Shown one piece after another: positions 10,798 to 22,704 of a DNA stretch of 64,000 nt (positions are counted from its first letter, which is position 1; every line of letters begins with the position of its first letter). Made by a program: the position numbers and the translations under genes. Source of the stretch: Notospermus geniculatus. Lineage: Eukaryota > Nemertea > Pilidiophora > Heteronemertea > Lineidae. The notes beneath the pieces are model-generated. The model was not told the DNA's origin. It did not search any database and saw nothing but the letters and a program-made list of their open reading frames with translations. The DNA lies in NCBI GenBank assembly GCA_002633025.1, contig NMRB01001180.1:39837-103836 (forward strand), given 5' to 3'.

Positions 10798-11041
10798 AAA
10801 GGGGGTTTACACGGTTCAACATTTGTTGAAAGGTGTTGAATGTTGGAAGCTGTTGAACCGTCTAAACTCCCTTTCAACACGGTCTTTCAACAGCTTTCAA
10901 CATGTTGCCAGAGGAACATGAAGCTATTTTGGCAACTTGTTGAAAGCTGTTGAAAGACCTGTTGAAAGGTGTTGAAAGAAGGTTTAGACGGTTCAACAAC
11001 GTTCAACACCTTTCAGCTTTCAACATGTTGAATCGTGTAAT
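10798..11041. mobile_element. TTCAACA-rich foldback element, copy 1
   Basis: Ends AAGGGGGTTTACACGGTTCA and TTGAATCGTGTAA are inverted. The body is built of many TTCAACA/TGTTGAA and GCTTTCAACA units. It abuts the previous MITE directly. A second copy is at 61630-61898. Confidence 0.75.
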
Positions 11042-11429
11042 GTGTTGAGCTGAACGAAAAGTTCAGAGGAATAGGCCCACATAACGACCCTGCTACCCCT
11101 GCGTAGAGATTGTGGGGGCATGAGATAAGTTGGCGGTAACGTCGACCGGGTCTACCTCACACAGCGCCACCCGCCGCGTTTCTCATCCCTTCTCTACCAC
11201 TGCAACTGACAGGCTCACAAATCGTCTCCTCCGCTAACAACAGGGCGCTTTGCTACCTATCAACTTCCTATTGTCAAATCCCGCGGGTCGACTCGATTGC
11301 TATTATATAAAACAAGAAAAGTCATTACTATTGCTGCCGAACGGATGGTGTGTGCATGCTGGTTTTGAAGATTACAGGGGAGTGGTTGTGACAGATTTCA
11401 AACGCCGTTCTCGAATATCAAGTGATTCT

Positions 11430-11540
11430 GGTATATATACCCTCAAAGCCATCAGAGAGCGTTAGTTTTACCCCAGTCATTGCCAAGGAGTGAGAGAGAC
11501 CTTTTCTATCGGACTTGTGGATACTATATAATCAGAAGGT
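11430..11540 (+). promoter_or_regulatory. Candidate TATA promoter and untranslated first exon
   Basis: TATATATA occurs at 11432-11439. About 100 bp downstream, CAGAAG|GTAAGA at 11538 is a strong splice donor. The stretch between looks like a short 5' exon. I find no convincing acceptor or coding exon nearby, so the gene, if any, is unknown. Confidence 0.3.
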
Positions 11541-12984
11541 AAGACAAGTTTTATTGCTTTTTCATGCTCTTTGCTTCTTGTTTTTCTATATTACACTCTT
11601 ACCTCCTGATATTGGTCAGCAATTTTGCCTCTTTGAGTAATAACGCGTCTTATTTGAGACTGTTTCAATGAAGTAAGGCGTATCGGTGTTTGCATTTTGT
11701 CTCTGTTGGGTAACTGACGATATCAGCTGAGTTTACCAAAGGTGTTTAGGCCAAATAAGTGTTTCTACAATATGATCCAGCCAGTTATTGGCAGTTTTGA
11801 AGCAAGATGCAAAAACCCGTCGACTGATTCGCCCTCTTTAGCAGAAGAATGGGTCAAACTGGGAATCGAAACGAAAACCTCAACGGTGACAGGCGTTGAT
11901 ATTTGCACTACGCCATTTTGACGGCCCACGTTCTATGACCTCAGGTTCAACCGTAATCACAGAAACAGATAATATATCTTCAGAATTATTGATAATTACC
12001 AATTAATTTATAGGATACCTCATTAAACTTGTAAAATTAATGAATTTGAAGATGGCGTATTTATCAGCTTACATTTACTTATCTGGCAACAAAGTACTTA
12101 ACAGCACGGGGCATCAATTTCATTATAAAATTTTTATTCAGAATCGTTTGATGTTTGCTGCCTTACCTTCTCGAGAACCATGAAGGTCACCAAAGTTTTT
12201 CTAAAAAAACAACACATTTACCAACATCAAAGCTGTTAAAGATTTTCCCGAACCTTTTCGTTGGAACCGAGGAACGGAAAAAGAACTCATGTCGCTATAT
12301 ATTGCGGTTTCTTTTGCACTTTCTCGCAAAATTAATGATGACTCTACCCATTAAGGGCTTACTAAACTGCGTGCGGTGCCCGTTTTTAACAGCAGAATAA
12401 CAATTCAATATAATACCACGCATTTTTGTGGTGCGTGAACTTCCTGACTGATTTTTTCAGGGATGCCACGTTTTAGATATTTTATTTCAGTTAGAATGTG
12501 ATGTAAGGGGACTCGGTAAGATTAACCTCCGTTGTAAACATTATCTTTTTTCTGAAGATAACAGCTATGAGTTCAGGGTGAACTCGCCAGCACCAGTCAT
12601 GGAGCAGAGGACTTCGAATCCTAGAGTGTAAAAAAGACTAGCTTTGTTTCGTTCTACTGGTTTTTAACATTCGGAGAGGTTTTTTTGGTGCAAATTCCCG
12701 GTAGACTTTGAGCGGATGTGGTATTGCCGTCAAGGGTGAAACCAACTAATGGCGGTAGTTACACAAGGCACACTTTGGGCATTTGAATAAAATGAACTGT
12801 CAGTAAAACCGAACGACAAAAACTTCTCTGCAGATCCAATAATGATGCTAGCTTCAAGCATTTGAGTTGAGCCAGCGCTTAAAGAACAGAAATTTGATCC
12901 GGTGTCGAAAGGAACGGGACTTCCGGTTTCGTGCGACAAATTCGGTAATCGTTTCGATATGATCAGAGATCTCGGAAACAATCT
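11541..12984. other. No recognisable gene
   Basis: AT-rich sequence with a frame of 81 codons at 12155-12400 and one of 105 on the opposite strand at 12730-13047. Neither has a motif I know. Confidence 0.4.
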
Positions 12985-13193
12985 CAGACTGGTCCTATGG
13001 TCAGACTCCCAAACAACTAGTTTCCTGCCCAGTCGGTATTTTCGCACATATCAAACAGACTGGCAATCTGGTCCGACTCCCAAACAACTAGTTTCCTGCC
13101 CAGTTGGTATTTTCGCACATATCAAACAGACTGGTCCGCTGGTCAGATTCCCAAACAACTTGTTTCCTGCCCAGTTGGTATTTTCGCATACCG
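12985..13193. repeat. 71-bp tandem repeat, about three copies
   Basis: The phrase CCCAAACAACTAGTTTCCTG recurs with a 71-bp step (GACTCCC at 13004 and 13075, GATTCCC at 13146), followed each time by CAGTTGGTATTTTCGCA. The reading frames across it are products of the repeat. Confidence 0.85.
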
Positions 13194-13684
13194 GTATATC
13201 TTTAATACAAATGAGAAGAGGAAACAAAAGTTAGGCCCAATCATGTGCAGAGGACCAGTCTATGAAGGTCAACTACAGTACGAAGGGAAAGTCAAGGTCA
13301 CGTTCGTATGTTTGCTGTTACGATAATTTGTTTGTTTCTCTGATACAATTTATGTATTCAAGACGATAATTCCCAAAATATTTCACCAAGAGTGATAACG
13401 GTTATGAAATACTTTCTGTGGTCATGCGAGAGAGCACGCGGAACCAAATGCTGTTGCATAACATCATTACGTAATGCAACAATCGTATATATTTATATAT
13501 CTTACAATCATAGCACTTTCAATTCAAAATTGTAGCGTGTTCCACATGGATTTCAGTACTCACCATTTTTCGATTTCAATATCTGCGATATTCGCCAAAG
13601 AATTGATTCTAAGGTTTGGAAATATTCATTCAGTAGAGACAAGCGTAACAGCTTCGAAGAGAGGGGGTGAGTGAACTATACAAT

Positions 13685-14181
13685 TAACCCTTTCACTTCT
13701 TAGGCCATTTTTTTGAAAATGTAAATACGAAAAAGCCAGAACAGGGCTATTTGTATTTTGCGGAACGGAACAGACCAACAATGACCTGGGACGAGGTTGT
13801 TCCGTTCCGCAAAATACAAATAGCCCCAGAACGGCTGGTGAAAGCCATTATATCTGTATTCATTGGAAAGCTCTCAATGAGTACTTTCCAATGTATACCT
13901 TTGTGAGAGGGTTTCTGTACGATTTAAAGTCCTAGTTGCGCGTATTTTACTTGATCCCCAAACTTTAGAAAGTTAGGGGAAATATAAATATAAATGCTGT
14001 TCAAGATGCTTTTTGTTTCATTGAAAAATTCCAACTGGTTAAAAAGTATGACACATTTAATGGATTTGGTCAGAGGAGAATGTTGGGCCTAATTTGATGA
14101 TGTCATTGCAGGAATTTGCATAATGAGTAGCTATATTAGCTGTATTAGTTCGATGAAATTGCACAGGCAATGGAAGGGTTA
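13685..14181. mobile_element. TTAACCCTTTC-ended repeat carrying a younger hairpin
   Basis: TTAACCCTTTCACTTC on the left and GGAAGGGTTAA on the right are inverted. The segment 13925-14130 matches the reverse complement of about 52730-52985 (shared TTGAAAAATTCCAA, GCAGGAATTTGCATAATGAG). The 84-bp hairpin 13744-13827 is inserted inside. Confidence 0.6.
13744..13827. mobile_element. Short hairpin MITE
   Basis: The left GGGCTATTTGTATTTTGCGG and the right CCGCAAAATACAAATAGCCC are exact inverted repeats, extended by AACGGAACA/TGTTCCGTT. The GGGCT...AGCCC ends are typical of small MITEs. Confidence 0.8.
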
Positions 14182-15440
14182 AACATGTCACCACTGGCAA
14201 ATGAAAGGCCACACAGTTACATAGTTGTCACTGCTATTACCCTTAGAACATTCCCTTACCCTGATGTTAGGATCATAATCATGTTTTCATTTCGTTAACG
14301 CTATTGTCATTGTTATTGTCTTAGAAACCAAGCGAATGCCGCCCCAAGCTCTGAACAGAATCGTTCGTCTAATCGACTGTGACATGCTGTCAAACGTCTT
14401 ATTCCACCTAATAAACTCTTGAAATTCATTCACTCTGATTTAGAGTGTTTTAGACGCTTGTCTCAATGCAATTTTCATGAAGACTTCTAAATCTATAGGC
14501 TATTTTTGTCCTCATTCTCACCCGAGGAGCGAATGACGTCATCTTCGGCGATTCTCGGGAGATCTCGGGGATTTCCGGGATTGCCGACGAAAGGTGCCGA
14601 GCTTGACCAACAGTGTATCAATAGAAAGAATGGCCTGAGTGTTCTATCTGAAATCGTGACGGCTTTTATGCGAACTGACCGATTTCTTCCGAAAATATTT
14701 AGATTGTTGTTATTCAGTATAATAGGGGCCTACAACAGTCGAAAATCTTTCAGCTCCAGAATTTCAGTAATATTCTGCTGTGTATGGCGTCTTAATAGGT
14801 ATTTCTACATGTACCTGCAGGTGTGTTCATTCATTCCTAATTATTATTGGGTCCGTTATCTGTCCGATTTTCATTATTCAACGAGTTACCAGCCGAATAA
14901 GACACATTTATCTTTAATTTAAAATACAGTGATGTCGATAAAACTAAAACCTGTCTACCATGATCTTTTAATATCAATTAGTGTTGAGTTTACGAAAGTA
15001 AATCGTATAGCAACTGGGGTAATCTTCGAGAAAATCACTGATGAATTTTTAAAATTCACGCTCGAATGACGTAATGGGGTCTTGCTAAAATCCCTTCCCG
15101 AATTACCAAGGTTGGTGGAATGTTTCCGCGTCGGCGATCAAATACAAAATCGCTGTTTTATAACGACGCCTTCTTGAACCTTTCACAATTCAGAAGCAAC
15201 GGCCCATAAGATTGGGTAATGAAAAATGATCGGCTCTATTTTGTGACAAATCGACGAGTTACAGGCTAGAGTTTATGGAGAGATGAGTCAAAAATGAAGG
15301 TGGAATCAAAAATGCGAACTCGGCGCGCGTTCATGGCGACGCGGTGAAATCAATTAAAGGTGATCTCGCTTCAGTGAATTGGAATAATTCTCCTCCCGCC
15401 TTGCCTCATTTCGCACAATTTCATTTACTCTAAAGTCTCA
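14182..15440. other. No supported gene
   Basis: It holds a 138-codon frame at 14506-14922 with no recognisable motif and no matching splice context. No repeat was noticed. Confidence 0.35.
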
Positions 15441-15489
15441 TGTATGACGCCACCACGTTATAGGTGGCAGCACTGTCGGAGTAATGGCT

Positions 15490-16100
15490 AAACCAATCAG
15501 ATTTTGGTGCGCCATCTGGAGTTCGAATATATCACTCGCGAGAATGTAGGGTAAACGGAGAGCTCTTGTCAGCCGAATTAGGCGTACATCCGGTTTTCAA
15601 GCTTACTTCCGGTTTTCAGGCTTACTTCCGGTTGTGCATGCGCGTTGACCAATCGATTGAGGAAGATAAGACTGGACCAACACTTAAATACATTAAAGTC
15701 AGGAGAACCGGACAAAGTTTTAAAAATTCCAAACTTTTTATCTTCCTGTTTTGTCACATATATCGTCACAAATCGCCATCAAAGAAATATCCGGCAAAAC
15801 ACACTTTAGGTAACAATATGATATTTGTGTGGGCAGAATTAAAAGACAGGTGTTCCTGCGTAAGATAACCATCTCATTTTGGTTTAGGAAGCTTCAGAAA
15901 CTTATGAATAGGATTATATAAAAAGGAGATACGATTTCAGAGCAAGAACTCTCGATGTTGCTGAAGAATTGATGTAAGATAGCACCTTAAAAGCATCTCG
16001 TATATTCACGCGTTTCTTTTAGTGGTCGCGAGAGTGACAACCCCTTATAACTTCCGGTTGGACTTTTCAAACTGCCGCTTGTCGCCGCCATCTTGATTTG
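15490..16100 (+). promoter_or_regulatory. Housekeeping-type promoter cluster
   Basis: Two ACTTCCGG (ETS/GABP type) sites lie at 15605 and 15624, a TGCATGCGCG (NRF1-like) at 15635, and CCAAT at 15649. Another ACTTCCGGT is at about 16049 and GCCGCCATCTTGA (YY1-like) at 16084. These motifs commonly co-occur in CpG-type promoters of broadly expressed animal genes. No coding exon could be tied to it, so the direction is uncertain. Confidence 0.4.
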
Positions 16101-16555
16101 GGGACAGAGAGCAGGCGAGTTCAAAAATACTCTTTCTTTTGGTAACAGTATGCCTGTATGCTACGTAATAAGGTTTATTTCGCCCGTATCCTGCTTTCTC
16201 AATTCGCCCCTCTGGTTTCGCGTACCTAATCCTTGGCGTAACATTTGGAGGGCAAATTGGGAAAAGGGCGAAACGTGAAGACACCGCGTAATAATCAGAC
16301 AGTACCCATTAGTTCTAGTTGTTGTATACGAGTTGCCCTGTTACTAATAATGCCCATTTTTCATACGATTTTTTCCACATATAAGGCCTAAACTTTGAGC
16401 ATATTGAAAAATTGATGAAAAATTTGACCGTGTACAGCGGGCTTAAGCCATACATCATAAACCCAATCATAGAACTTGTGGTTAGATATTGAGGTATTTC
16501 ATTAGAATCGTTAACTGATTGGCTTCGTTCGGAACTTTCAGTGCGCGGAACGGTT

Positions 16556-16654
16556 TAGACTGGTTCCCGTCTTTGCCGCTACACTCCCGTGTTGTGGATA
16601 TAGAACGGAGAGTAGCGCCGCGAGAGTGGAACGGCAAAGACGGGAACCAGTCTA
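16556..16654. mobile_element. 99-bp MITE with AGACTGGTTCCCG ends
   Basis: TAGACTGGTTCCCGTCTTTG and its complement close the element, and the flanks share the direct repeat GAACGGT. The ends match those of the 1.2-kb element at 6387-7598, so this looks like its short derivative. Confidence 0.8.
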
Positions 16655-17310
16655 AGAACGGTTTTAGACTAGTCTTGGAATCCAAACCAGGGGCGTGACG
16701 GGACTCAGGCATGGGTAGATTGTGTGGGATAAATGACGGATGCTTAATTGGTAGAAATTATTGTTAATTATGGCAAATCACGGCATTTCCTGTCGAAATA
16801 AGATTGCCTGGCAACAAAAAAGTACTCCAATACACTCTGTGATCCTCTGCCTTCCTCAAAACACGCGACGGTATCCCGATCTAGTCGTCTTCTCTTTCAC
16901 TTTTTATATCGATCTACGTAAGCAAATAGAAAACGTGGAAAATTAGCCGGAAAATACGGCACCTCGAAGGCAAGAGGTTTGGTTATCGTGTTTACCGATG
17001 ATAACGTTTAGATGACATAGTTGGGATAATTTTTGGGCTTTGGGCAAGAAAACGTTTTGAATAGAACCAAGAAAATGTTGTAAACCCTCGAGTGAAGGAA
17101 AAGACAAGAGAATAGAAGAGTTTTCAAGGTTTTTACATGATTTGTAATGGTATCTATTCGCCTTGACGTGGCCTTAATGACGTTGTCAACCTTTCCCCAT
17201 GCCAAGACCTACATGTATTCTGCCGACAGTGAAAATGTGTGAAAGGCTCATCATTATGGTGACATTGTTGCGTGCTCTTCTGCTCTATGACGTCAAATTT
17301 CGTGACGGAG

Positions 17311-17655
17311 TTTCAATTTCAATTTCAATTCAATTTCAATTTCAATTTATTTCTCTATATCCTTTACAAAGGTAGAGGCAATAACATATTTACATTACAT
17401 TTACATGGTGGATGGCGTAGGTAGCGAAGTAGTTACAGTTTAGTTACCCTTTAAAAGGGTGGACAGTAGGACCACTGACTGGTGGTGGCCTCTAACGGCA
17501 GTAAAGTCTCCCATCGCCAATAGCAGTAAAAAGGTTTATAAGTAAGATGCGCCTTGTAGCTTCTGCTCAATGATGCTGTGCGGTCTGTTTATGAATCGAA
17601 CCCGCATCGAAAAAGGCGACACGCGCCCTACTTGCACTGCACCACCATACTAAAT
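17311..17655 (-). repeat. tRNA-derived SINE with ATTGAA tail
   Basis: Read on the minus strand, it starts with a tRNA-like head (A-box-like TGGTGCAGTGCAAG, B box GGGTTCGATTC near 17595). A body of about 230 bp follows, and it ends in a (TTGAAA)n-type tail at 17311-17352. All three SINE parts are present in the expected order. Confidence 0.75.
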
Positions 17656-17775
17656 AGATAAAGCCAGAATGCAAGGTACTTTCACGCAGCCTGCGGAATT
17701 AAAAAAAATTCTCCGCAACAGAAAACTTACAAAGGTTTTGCGGTTAGTTTTTCAGCTATCGGTAATTCAGTTTGG

Positions 17776-18183
17776 ATGCGCACGTTACATGACCAATGCG
17801 GCGCTTCTATGGAGAGCTATAATCAGGATCAGGGAATTTTTCAACAAAGAGGATTAAGGTCGGATGCTGTTCGGTTTTTATTGACACCCAACCTCGGCTT
17901 GCATCTTGGCATTAAAAACACCAGCATACCGGGGTATTTACAAAATTATCTGAAAAACTTTAACTTCGGTTTGAACATGGTTTCCCCTGGTGTATACCGC
18001 GGACGGCGCACAATCAGAGTTCATGAACGGCCTCGTTTATGGGAAAATGTCACCGGGACGAGGTCGGTTGGAGGGAAAAGGTGGATTGTACACAAACGGC
18101 TCCACGTGGGCACAATGAATCACATGATCCGCTTGATATCGGATGCGTGTTGTGATTACTACCAGTGCATCTGCGACAAATAA
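17776..18183 (+). CDS. Unrecognised 135-codon frame
   Basis: An ATG-to-stop frame of 135 codons lies just beyond the SINE. It has no signal peptide, membrane helix or motif I recognise. It carries RGRRTIRVHERPRLW and a cysteine-containing end (ACCDYYQCICDK). It overlaps a second frame at 17669-17857. It could be a lineage-specific exon or chance. Confidence 0.2.
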   Translation: MRTLHDQCGASMESYNQDQGIFQQRGLRSDAVRFLLTPNLGLHLGIKNTSIPGYLQNYLKNFNFGLNMVSPGVYRGRRTIRVHERPRLWENVTGTRSVGGKRWIVHKRLHVGTMNHMIRLISDACCDYYQCICDK

Positions 18184-18879
18184 CTCATCATTCGCCAAGA
18201 AATTGATCCGCCCTCGTAAAGCTGACTTTTGTCTGAAGAGTTTTGGGAGGTAAATCCAAGGGTATAAAGGCTGTTTTAATCAGAATAGGGCAAGGTCTAC
18301 GGGATGAAGGCATGGGTGTGCTTTTATGGGGATTTGTTGCTTCTTTATGTTACGTACAGGACATTGTTCAGCGTGACAAAAAATAATGACGAAATTGTTA
18401 TAGAGACCTTTAGGCCCGTAAATCCAGCGATTTTTTCTCGGTAGGAGGTGGGTTCATTCCATCAGAAAAAATGACTTGTTGACGGCACAAAAGCAGCAAA
18501 AAGTGACTCGCGACCTCAAGATAGTACAACAATCTATAGCCAGCCATCTGTCGGTTGCATCTGCGTGCCGGAGGAGAATTGCTTTTCTTTAAGTGGAGTC
18601 TTCATTTGAGATTCGATTTTCCTCTCGTCACTTGCTTTGATCTCTGCTCACTTCGACATTGAGATCGATGGCTTGTCGTCTCTGTCGATTACCGTTCATA
18701 AACTGACGCAATATTGGGAACGTGTCTAGAGCCTGCTGTTTATTTTACAGCTGCTAAAAAATGACGTCACGACGCGAACGTGTCTTTTCACCAAAGAAAA
18801 ACCGAGGTTTACCGTGCTTTTTAGTAGCCAGATTAGTTCCCGATCTCACCGCTAGGATCAACTACTGACGGATCTGTAC

Positions 18880-19100
18880 GCCAGTCACCCTTAATTACGT
18901 AATCGAACGAGAAAGAGCCGTTGAAAAATGTGTTGATTGGTTGAAAACCATTGACTGCTCTTTTGTTGACCAATCAGCGCGTTGGAAACGACAAACGCTA
19001 CCGATCTCAGTATTTTTTTTATTCTACCGGTGACATCGGGAACCACTCGGCAGCCGGACGCCATCTTGGTTTTAAGATTTCACACATGCGCATTATCAGG
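18880..19100 (+). promoter_or_regulatory. Promoter-like cluster upstream of a small frame
   Basis: CCAAT in GACCAATCAGCGCG at about 18969, GACGCCATCTTGG (YY1-like) at about 19058 and ACATGCGCAT (NRF1-like) at about 19084 lie within 120 bp. The 82-codon frame at 19376 starts about 280 bp downstream. Confidence 0.3.
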
Positions 19101-19375
19101 CGGTAGGCAAATGAACCACGTGACTGAATATCATCAGTTGGCGGTATTTGCATTTTAAATGCACGAACTGCCGAGAAATCAACATTGTGTCGCGATGGAT
19201 GAGGTCCTCGGCGAAGCGAAATGAATCATTGCAAAGCAAGTTAAAGTTACTTTTTAGCACCTCTTCCGCTGCGACCGTGGCCACGCCGACAACAACACCT
19301 GCGGAAAGACGCAAGACATCACGCGGACGATGTTTTTGCCTACGCATCTGACCTGACCATTTTTTACACCATTTC

Positions 19376-19624
19376 ATGCCACATCTCAACACAAATGACG
19401 AAGACCTTACCGATGAAGTGTCGGAGCAAGTTATTTTTTATCGGAATTTTTATTTCCGTGCTTCCGCTGCGGCCGTGATTGTGCGACATCAACAACGCCC
19501 GATATTAGATACAAGACTTCCCACAAGCAGTTTTTGCTCATCAACACCGCGTATTCGGAGGAAGCCTGCGGATTCCACAGTGGTGCAGTATCAAATGACT
19601 GCTTCGGATCGAGCCATTACTTAA
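19376..19624 (+). CDS. Candidate small gene, 82 codons, unrecognised
   Basis: The frame begins MPHLNTNDEDLTDEVSEQV and ends TASDRAIT. It is acidic at first, then rich in arginine, serine and threonine. The preceding 19190-19345 resembles 19393-19545 (shared GAGCAAGTTA-like and CTTCCGCTGCG-CCGTG blocks), suggesting a diverged tandem duplication. The upstream copy is not open in the same frame. No domain is recognised. Confidence 0.25.
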   Translation: MPHLNTNDEDLTDEVSEQVIFYRNFYFRASAAAVIVRHQQRPILDTRLPTSSFCSSTPRIRRKPADSTVVQYQMTASDRAIT

Positions 19625-19864
19625 CTATGTGCGGGACGTCGCGATCGATCATCTTATACAGTGTATTTCCTTAGGAGATATTACCGGAAGGATTCAGCAC
19701 CTGTTAATGCGTTATATCAGATGATCCAAGGCTTGTGGTCCATTTGGGTAGAGGTTGGGTGGTGGGACTATAAATAAAAGAACTCCGCTATAACGTACAC
19801 TTAAAAATGTCCCAGGAAGTGTCGGTGTAGGGGAGTTTTTTTGTCATCTTTAGGAGCGCGCGGC

Positions 19865-19935
19865 CATAGTTTAAATGGCGGGAAATGTCAGCAACCCTTG
19901 GCAGGTGTTTAAACCGGAAGTGAAACGAAATTCGA
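19865..19935 (+). promoter_or_regulatory. E2F-like and ETS-like sites
   Basis: ATGGCGGGAAATG (E2F-like) at about 19876 and ACCGGAAGTGAAAC (ETS-like) at about 19913 lie 40 bp apart. This is suggestive only. Confidence 0.2.
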
Positions 19936-20371
19936 CAACATTTTGTAGTATGCTGACTAATTATCAGAATTGAACTGAAATATTAATATCGAATGACATC
20001 CTCATTAAAGAAGAGATAAAATGAAACTTCTAGCCATTAAATAAGAGATGGAATTTTTAGCGCCAGATCACTTTATGCCAAGAATGGCCGTTTCCAATTT
20101 TAGTTAGAGATCGTTCTTGGCATATAAAAGTGGTTTCCAATGATGCGTTCGCTGAACCAGGAAAAACTGGCGGAAGCTTTGCCAATAACTGTCACAACAC
20201 CACAAATGAGCAGATCCGAGGAAGTCCAAACTGCAAAAAACGCGCATCTTACGCTGTTTGTAACGTTTTAAAGAGTCGCACGATTAGCGCACCAAGGTTA
20301 AAGATGATTTTTTTCCTGAGAGGGTTCATCGTTAAATCTTTATGGTTTGACAGCGCTGCGTTTCGGCATCA

Positions 20372-20707
20372 GGGGCCGTGCGCACAAAAAAGCATTATCT
20401 TAAGTGTAAGATTATCCTCAACTTCTTAGCTAAGGAAATCCTTTAAGCGGTATGAACAATAATACGAGCCATGAAGAAATGATGCTCTGCACAGCTTTGA
20501 AGAGGTCAAAGCCACAATTGCTGTATTTTTCGACTGATATAAGGCAAAATTTTCACTTAAGGGACTTGATGAGGAACCTTAAAGTTAAGGAGATTTTAAA
20601 GAAAACTCTTATCTTAAGATGCTTTGTGCATTCTACTCAGGTTAAGGATGATTACTTAAGGAAATTCTTTGGGAAATTCTTAAAAATGTTTTGTGCATAC
20701 GGCCCCC
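20372..20707. mobile_element. Element with GGGGCCGTGCGCACAAAA ends
   Basis: The left GGGGCCGTGCGCACAAAA and the right TTTTGTGCATACGGCCCC are inverted, 336 bp apart. The interior repeats CTTAAG/TTAAGG motifs. The ends resemble other GGCCC-ended (Harbinger-like) elements here. Confidence 0.65.
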
Positions 20708-20744
20708 GCTCAAGTCAAAAGTAACGAGACACGAGTAAACCCCC

Positions 20745-20865
20745 GTGTCCACATGCGCGTTTTACGCTGCGTTTAATGACGCTTCGCCCATTGTTTGGAA
20801 GCAGAGCGGCGGAAAATAACAAAAGATTTAACGCATCACGCAGCGTAAAACGCGCATGTGGACAC
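20745..20865. mobile_element. Foldback MITE GTGTCCACATGCGCG
   Basis: The arms GTGTCCACATGCGCGTTTTA and TAAAACGCGCATGTGGACAC are exact inverted repeats, extended by CGCTGCG/CGCAGCG. The arm phrase GCGTTTTACGCTGCGTTT resembles the 44-bp tandem unit at 22705. Confidence 0.8.
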
Positions 20866-21987
20866 CAGCCCTTATGTCGACGTGTATCACAGAGTTACAT
20901 GTATGTTACAATGCAAACCCAGGGGATTCTGTCGGCCCTCCTCATCCTTGCCTATAAAACCCTGCACGGATGACAGAATTCGTGTTCAAACAGATCTTAA
21001 GTTGTCGTATTTCACAAAAAAAATCAGAATTCTTTCCAGTAAGGCGGATATATCAGATGGCTAATTTGCGTGTCGACCTGCGATCGGGTCACGAGGAACT
21101 TCATCGTAAGATTATACTTCCAGGCAAATCCTCGCCTTTTTCTAAACACACGTACGAAAGGTACGAGATTATTCCACTGGTACGTTGTGCTATTTTTAGA
21201 TACAATTTCATCAATGAAACGTGCCGTGTCATTTACAAGTTACCAAATATAGATGCTACCCAAAGCCACCGCGGATCACCTAGATTGCCGACTAGATTGG
21301 AGTATCTAATCCCTAAACCGCCCACGATACCCGGACCAAGTGATGTAATCTTCGACAATGTTATCTTACGCGCATAAGAAGCGTGGGTGTGGCATATGCT
21401 AATTGATAATTCATGAGATTCTGGTAGGCGGCGGTGATATAATGATGTCACCTGGCGCGGAGAGCTAATACAACTGGACTAGCCGCCGATTCGCACATGT
21501 GTGGAAAGAGCTGATAGGTATCAAAGCTTATACTCAGGTAGGGATGTCTTATACTTCCGTATTTCTCCATGCTTGACAATTCTTCCGAGTTTGGCCACGT
21601 TGTTGTGACACTTTAGACAAGTTGACTGACATTAGGGTCCGTAATTTCGGCATTTTTCTTAAATATTTGACTGGAACTAGGCCTTGTCACCACTTTCCAT
21701 CGCTTTTATTACATGTTGACATAGAAGGGATGAGCGTAATTTTTTTAAATATTCTAAATTATAAAAAATTACTGAAATATTGTTGTTATTACGCAAAAGG
21801 TGATGACATAATCACGGTTAGGCCTGTACGAAAACGTAGCACTCGACGTTTCTCAACCTCTCTCTCTCTTATCGATTCCCGCAAGGGTAGTGGTGATCGA
21901 ATGCTAAGCGCACTTTATTCTGGTACTTGGGACTGTTCGCTATTTTGTGTAGTGGAGGAATCCCGTCCTAGTTGATAACAACGCCAT

Positions 21988-22131
21988 AATAGAGAGTTTT
22001 CGCAAATCCACGAAACGCCAAACGTGAACGCCGGTCCCATTGTTCGATGCCACGAAGAGAGCGCCGAACCAAACAACCGACGTTCGCGTTGGCGTTGGCG
22101 TTTCGGAGGCTTTGCGAAACCTCTCTATTAT
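21988..22131. mobile_element. Foldback MITE, CGCAAAGCCCCCGAAACGCC family, copy 3
   Basis: Ends TAATAGAGAGTTTTCGCAAA and TTTGCGAAACCTCTCTATTA are inverted. The centre CATTGTTCGATGCCACGAAG matches copy 1 in the same orientation. Confidence 0.8.
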
Positions 22132-22309
22132 AGGATGTCCTCAGGCCGTTTCATTCCGTTTGGCCGAAAAAGGTATCTTGGCACCGAAAATATCGATTTT
22201 GATGCAATCTGTTTGGTTTACGCACCCGGCCTACCCGTTTTGCCCTCGGGCCACCAAATTATGATAACCCTTCCCTACTTTTCGATATTACCAACTAAAA
22301 AATAATGTC

Positions 22310-22690
22310 GATTTTTGCAGAAACGATGTGACATTATTTTTACAAGAGCCAATAAAAAAAGAAAAAAATACTTTACAATTATGAACGCAAAAGAACCACT
22401 CATACTCATAATGTGTTAATGAACCTTTTAATTCAATCCGAATTCGAGAAATTTCTCTATGATATATTTTAAATGGTATGGATCACGATTACTTTTATTG
22501 GCCTCTCAGGTAGCAGATTAGTCGATTTTAATTGAAAAATATTCAGATATTCAGTTCGTCACACAAAGAATATCTACAAATTATAGTTTTATATCACTAA
22601 GCATTTTTCATGACAGTAGCAAATGGCATTGTGAAAAGTAAGCAAGGATTTATTTGAAAATGTAGCGCAACGACAGTTATAATGGATAAA
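22310..22690. other. AT-rich stretch, nothing recognised
   Basis: No open frame, repeat or splice context worth calling. Confidence 0.4.
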
Positions 22691-22704
22691 CAAAGCCCAC
22701 CTTA

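Noticed and set aside
14506-14922. 138-codon + strand frame
   Set aside because: No motif, no splice context, low-complexity ends; a chance frame is likely.
20970-21377. 135-codon + strand frame
   Set aside because: Overlapped by frames on both strands, with no recognisable domain or promoter.
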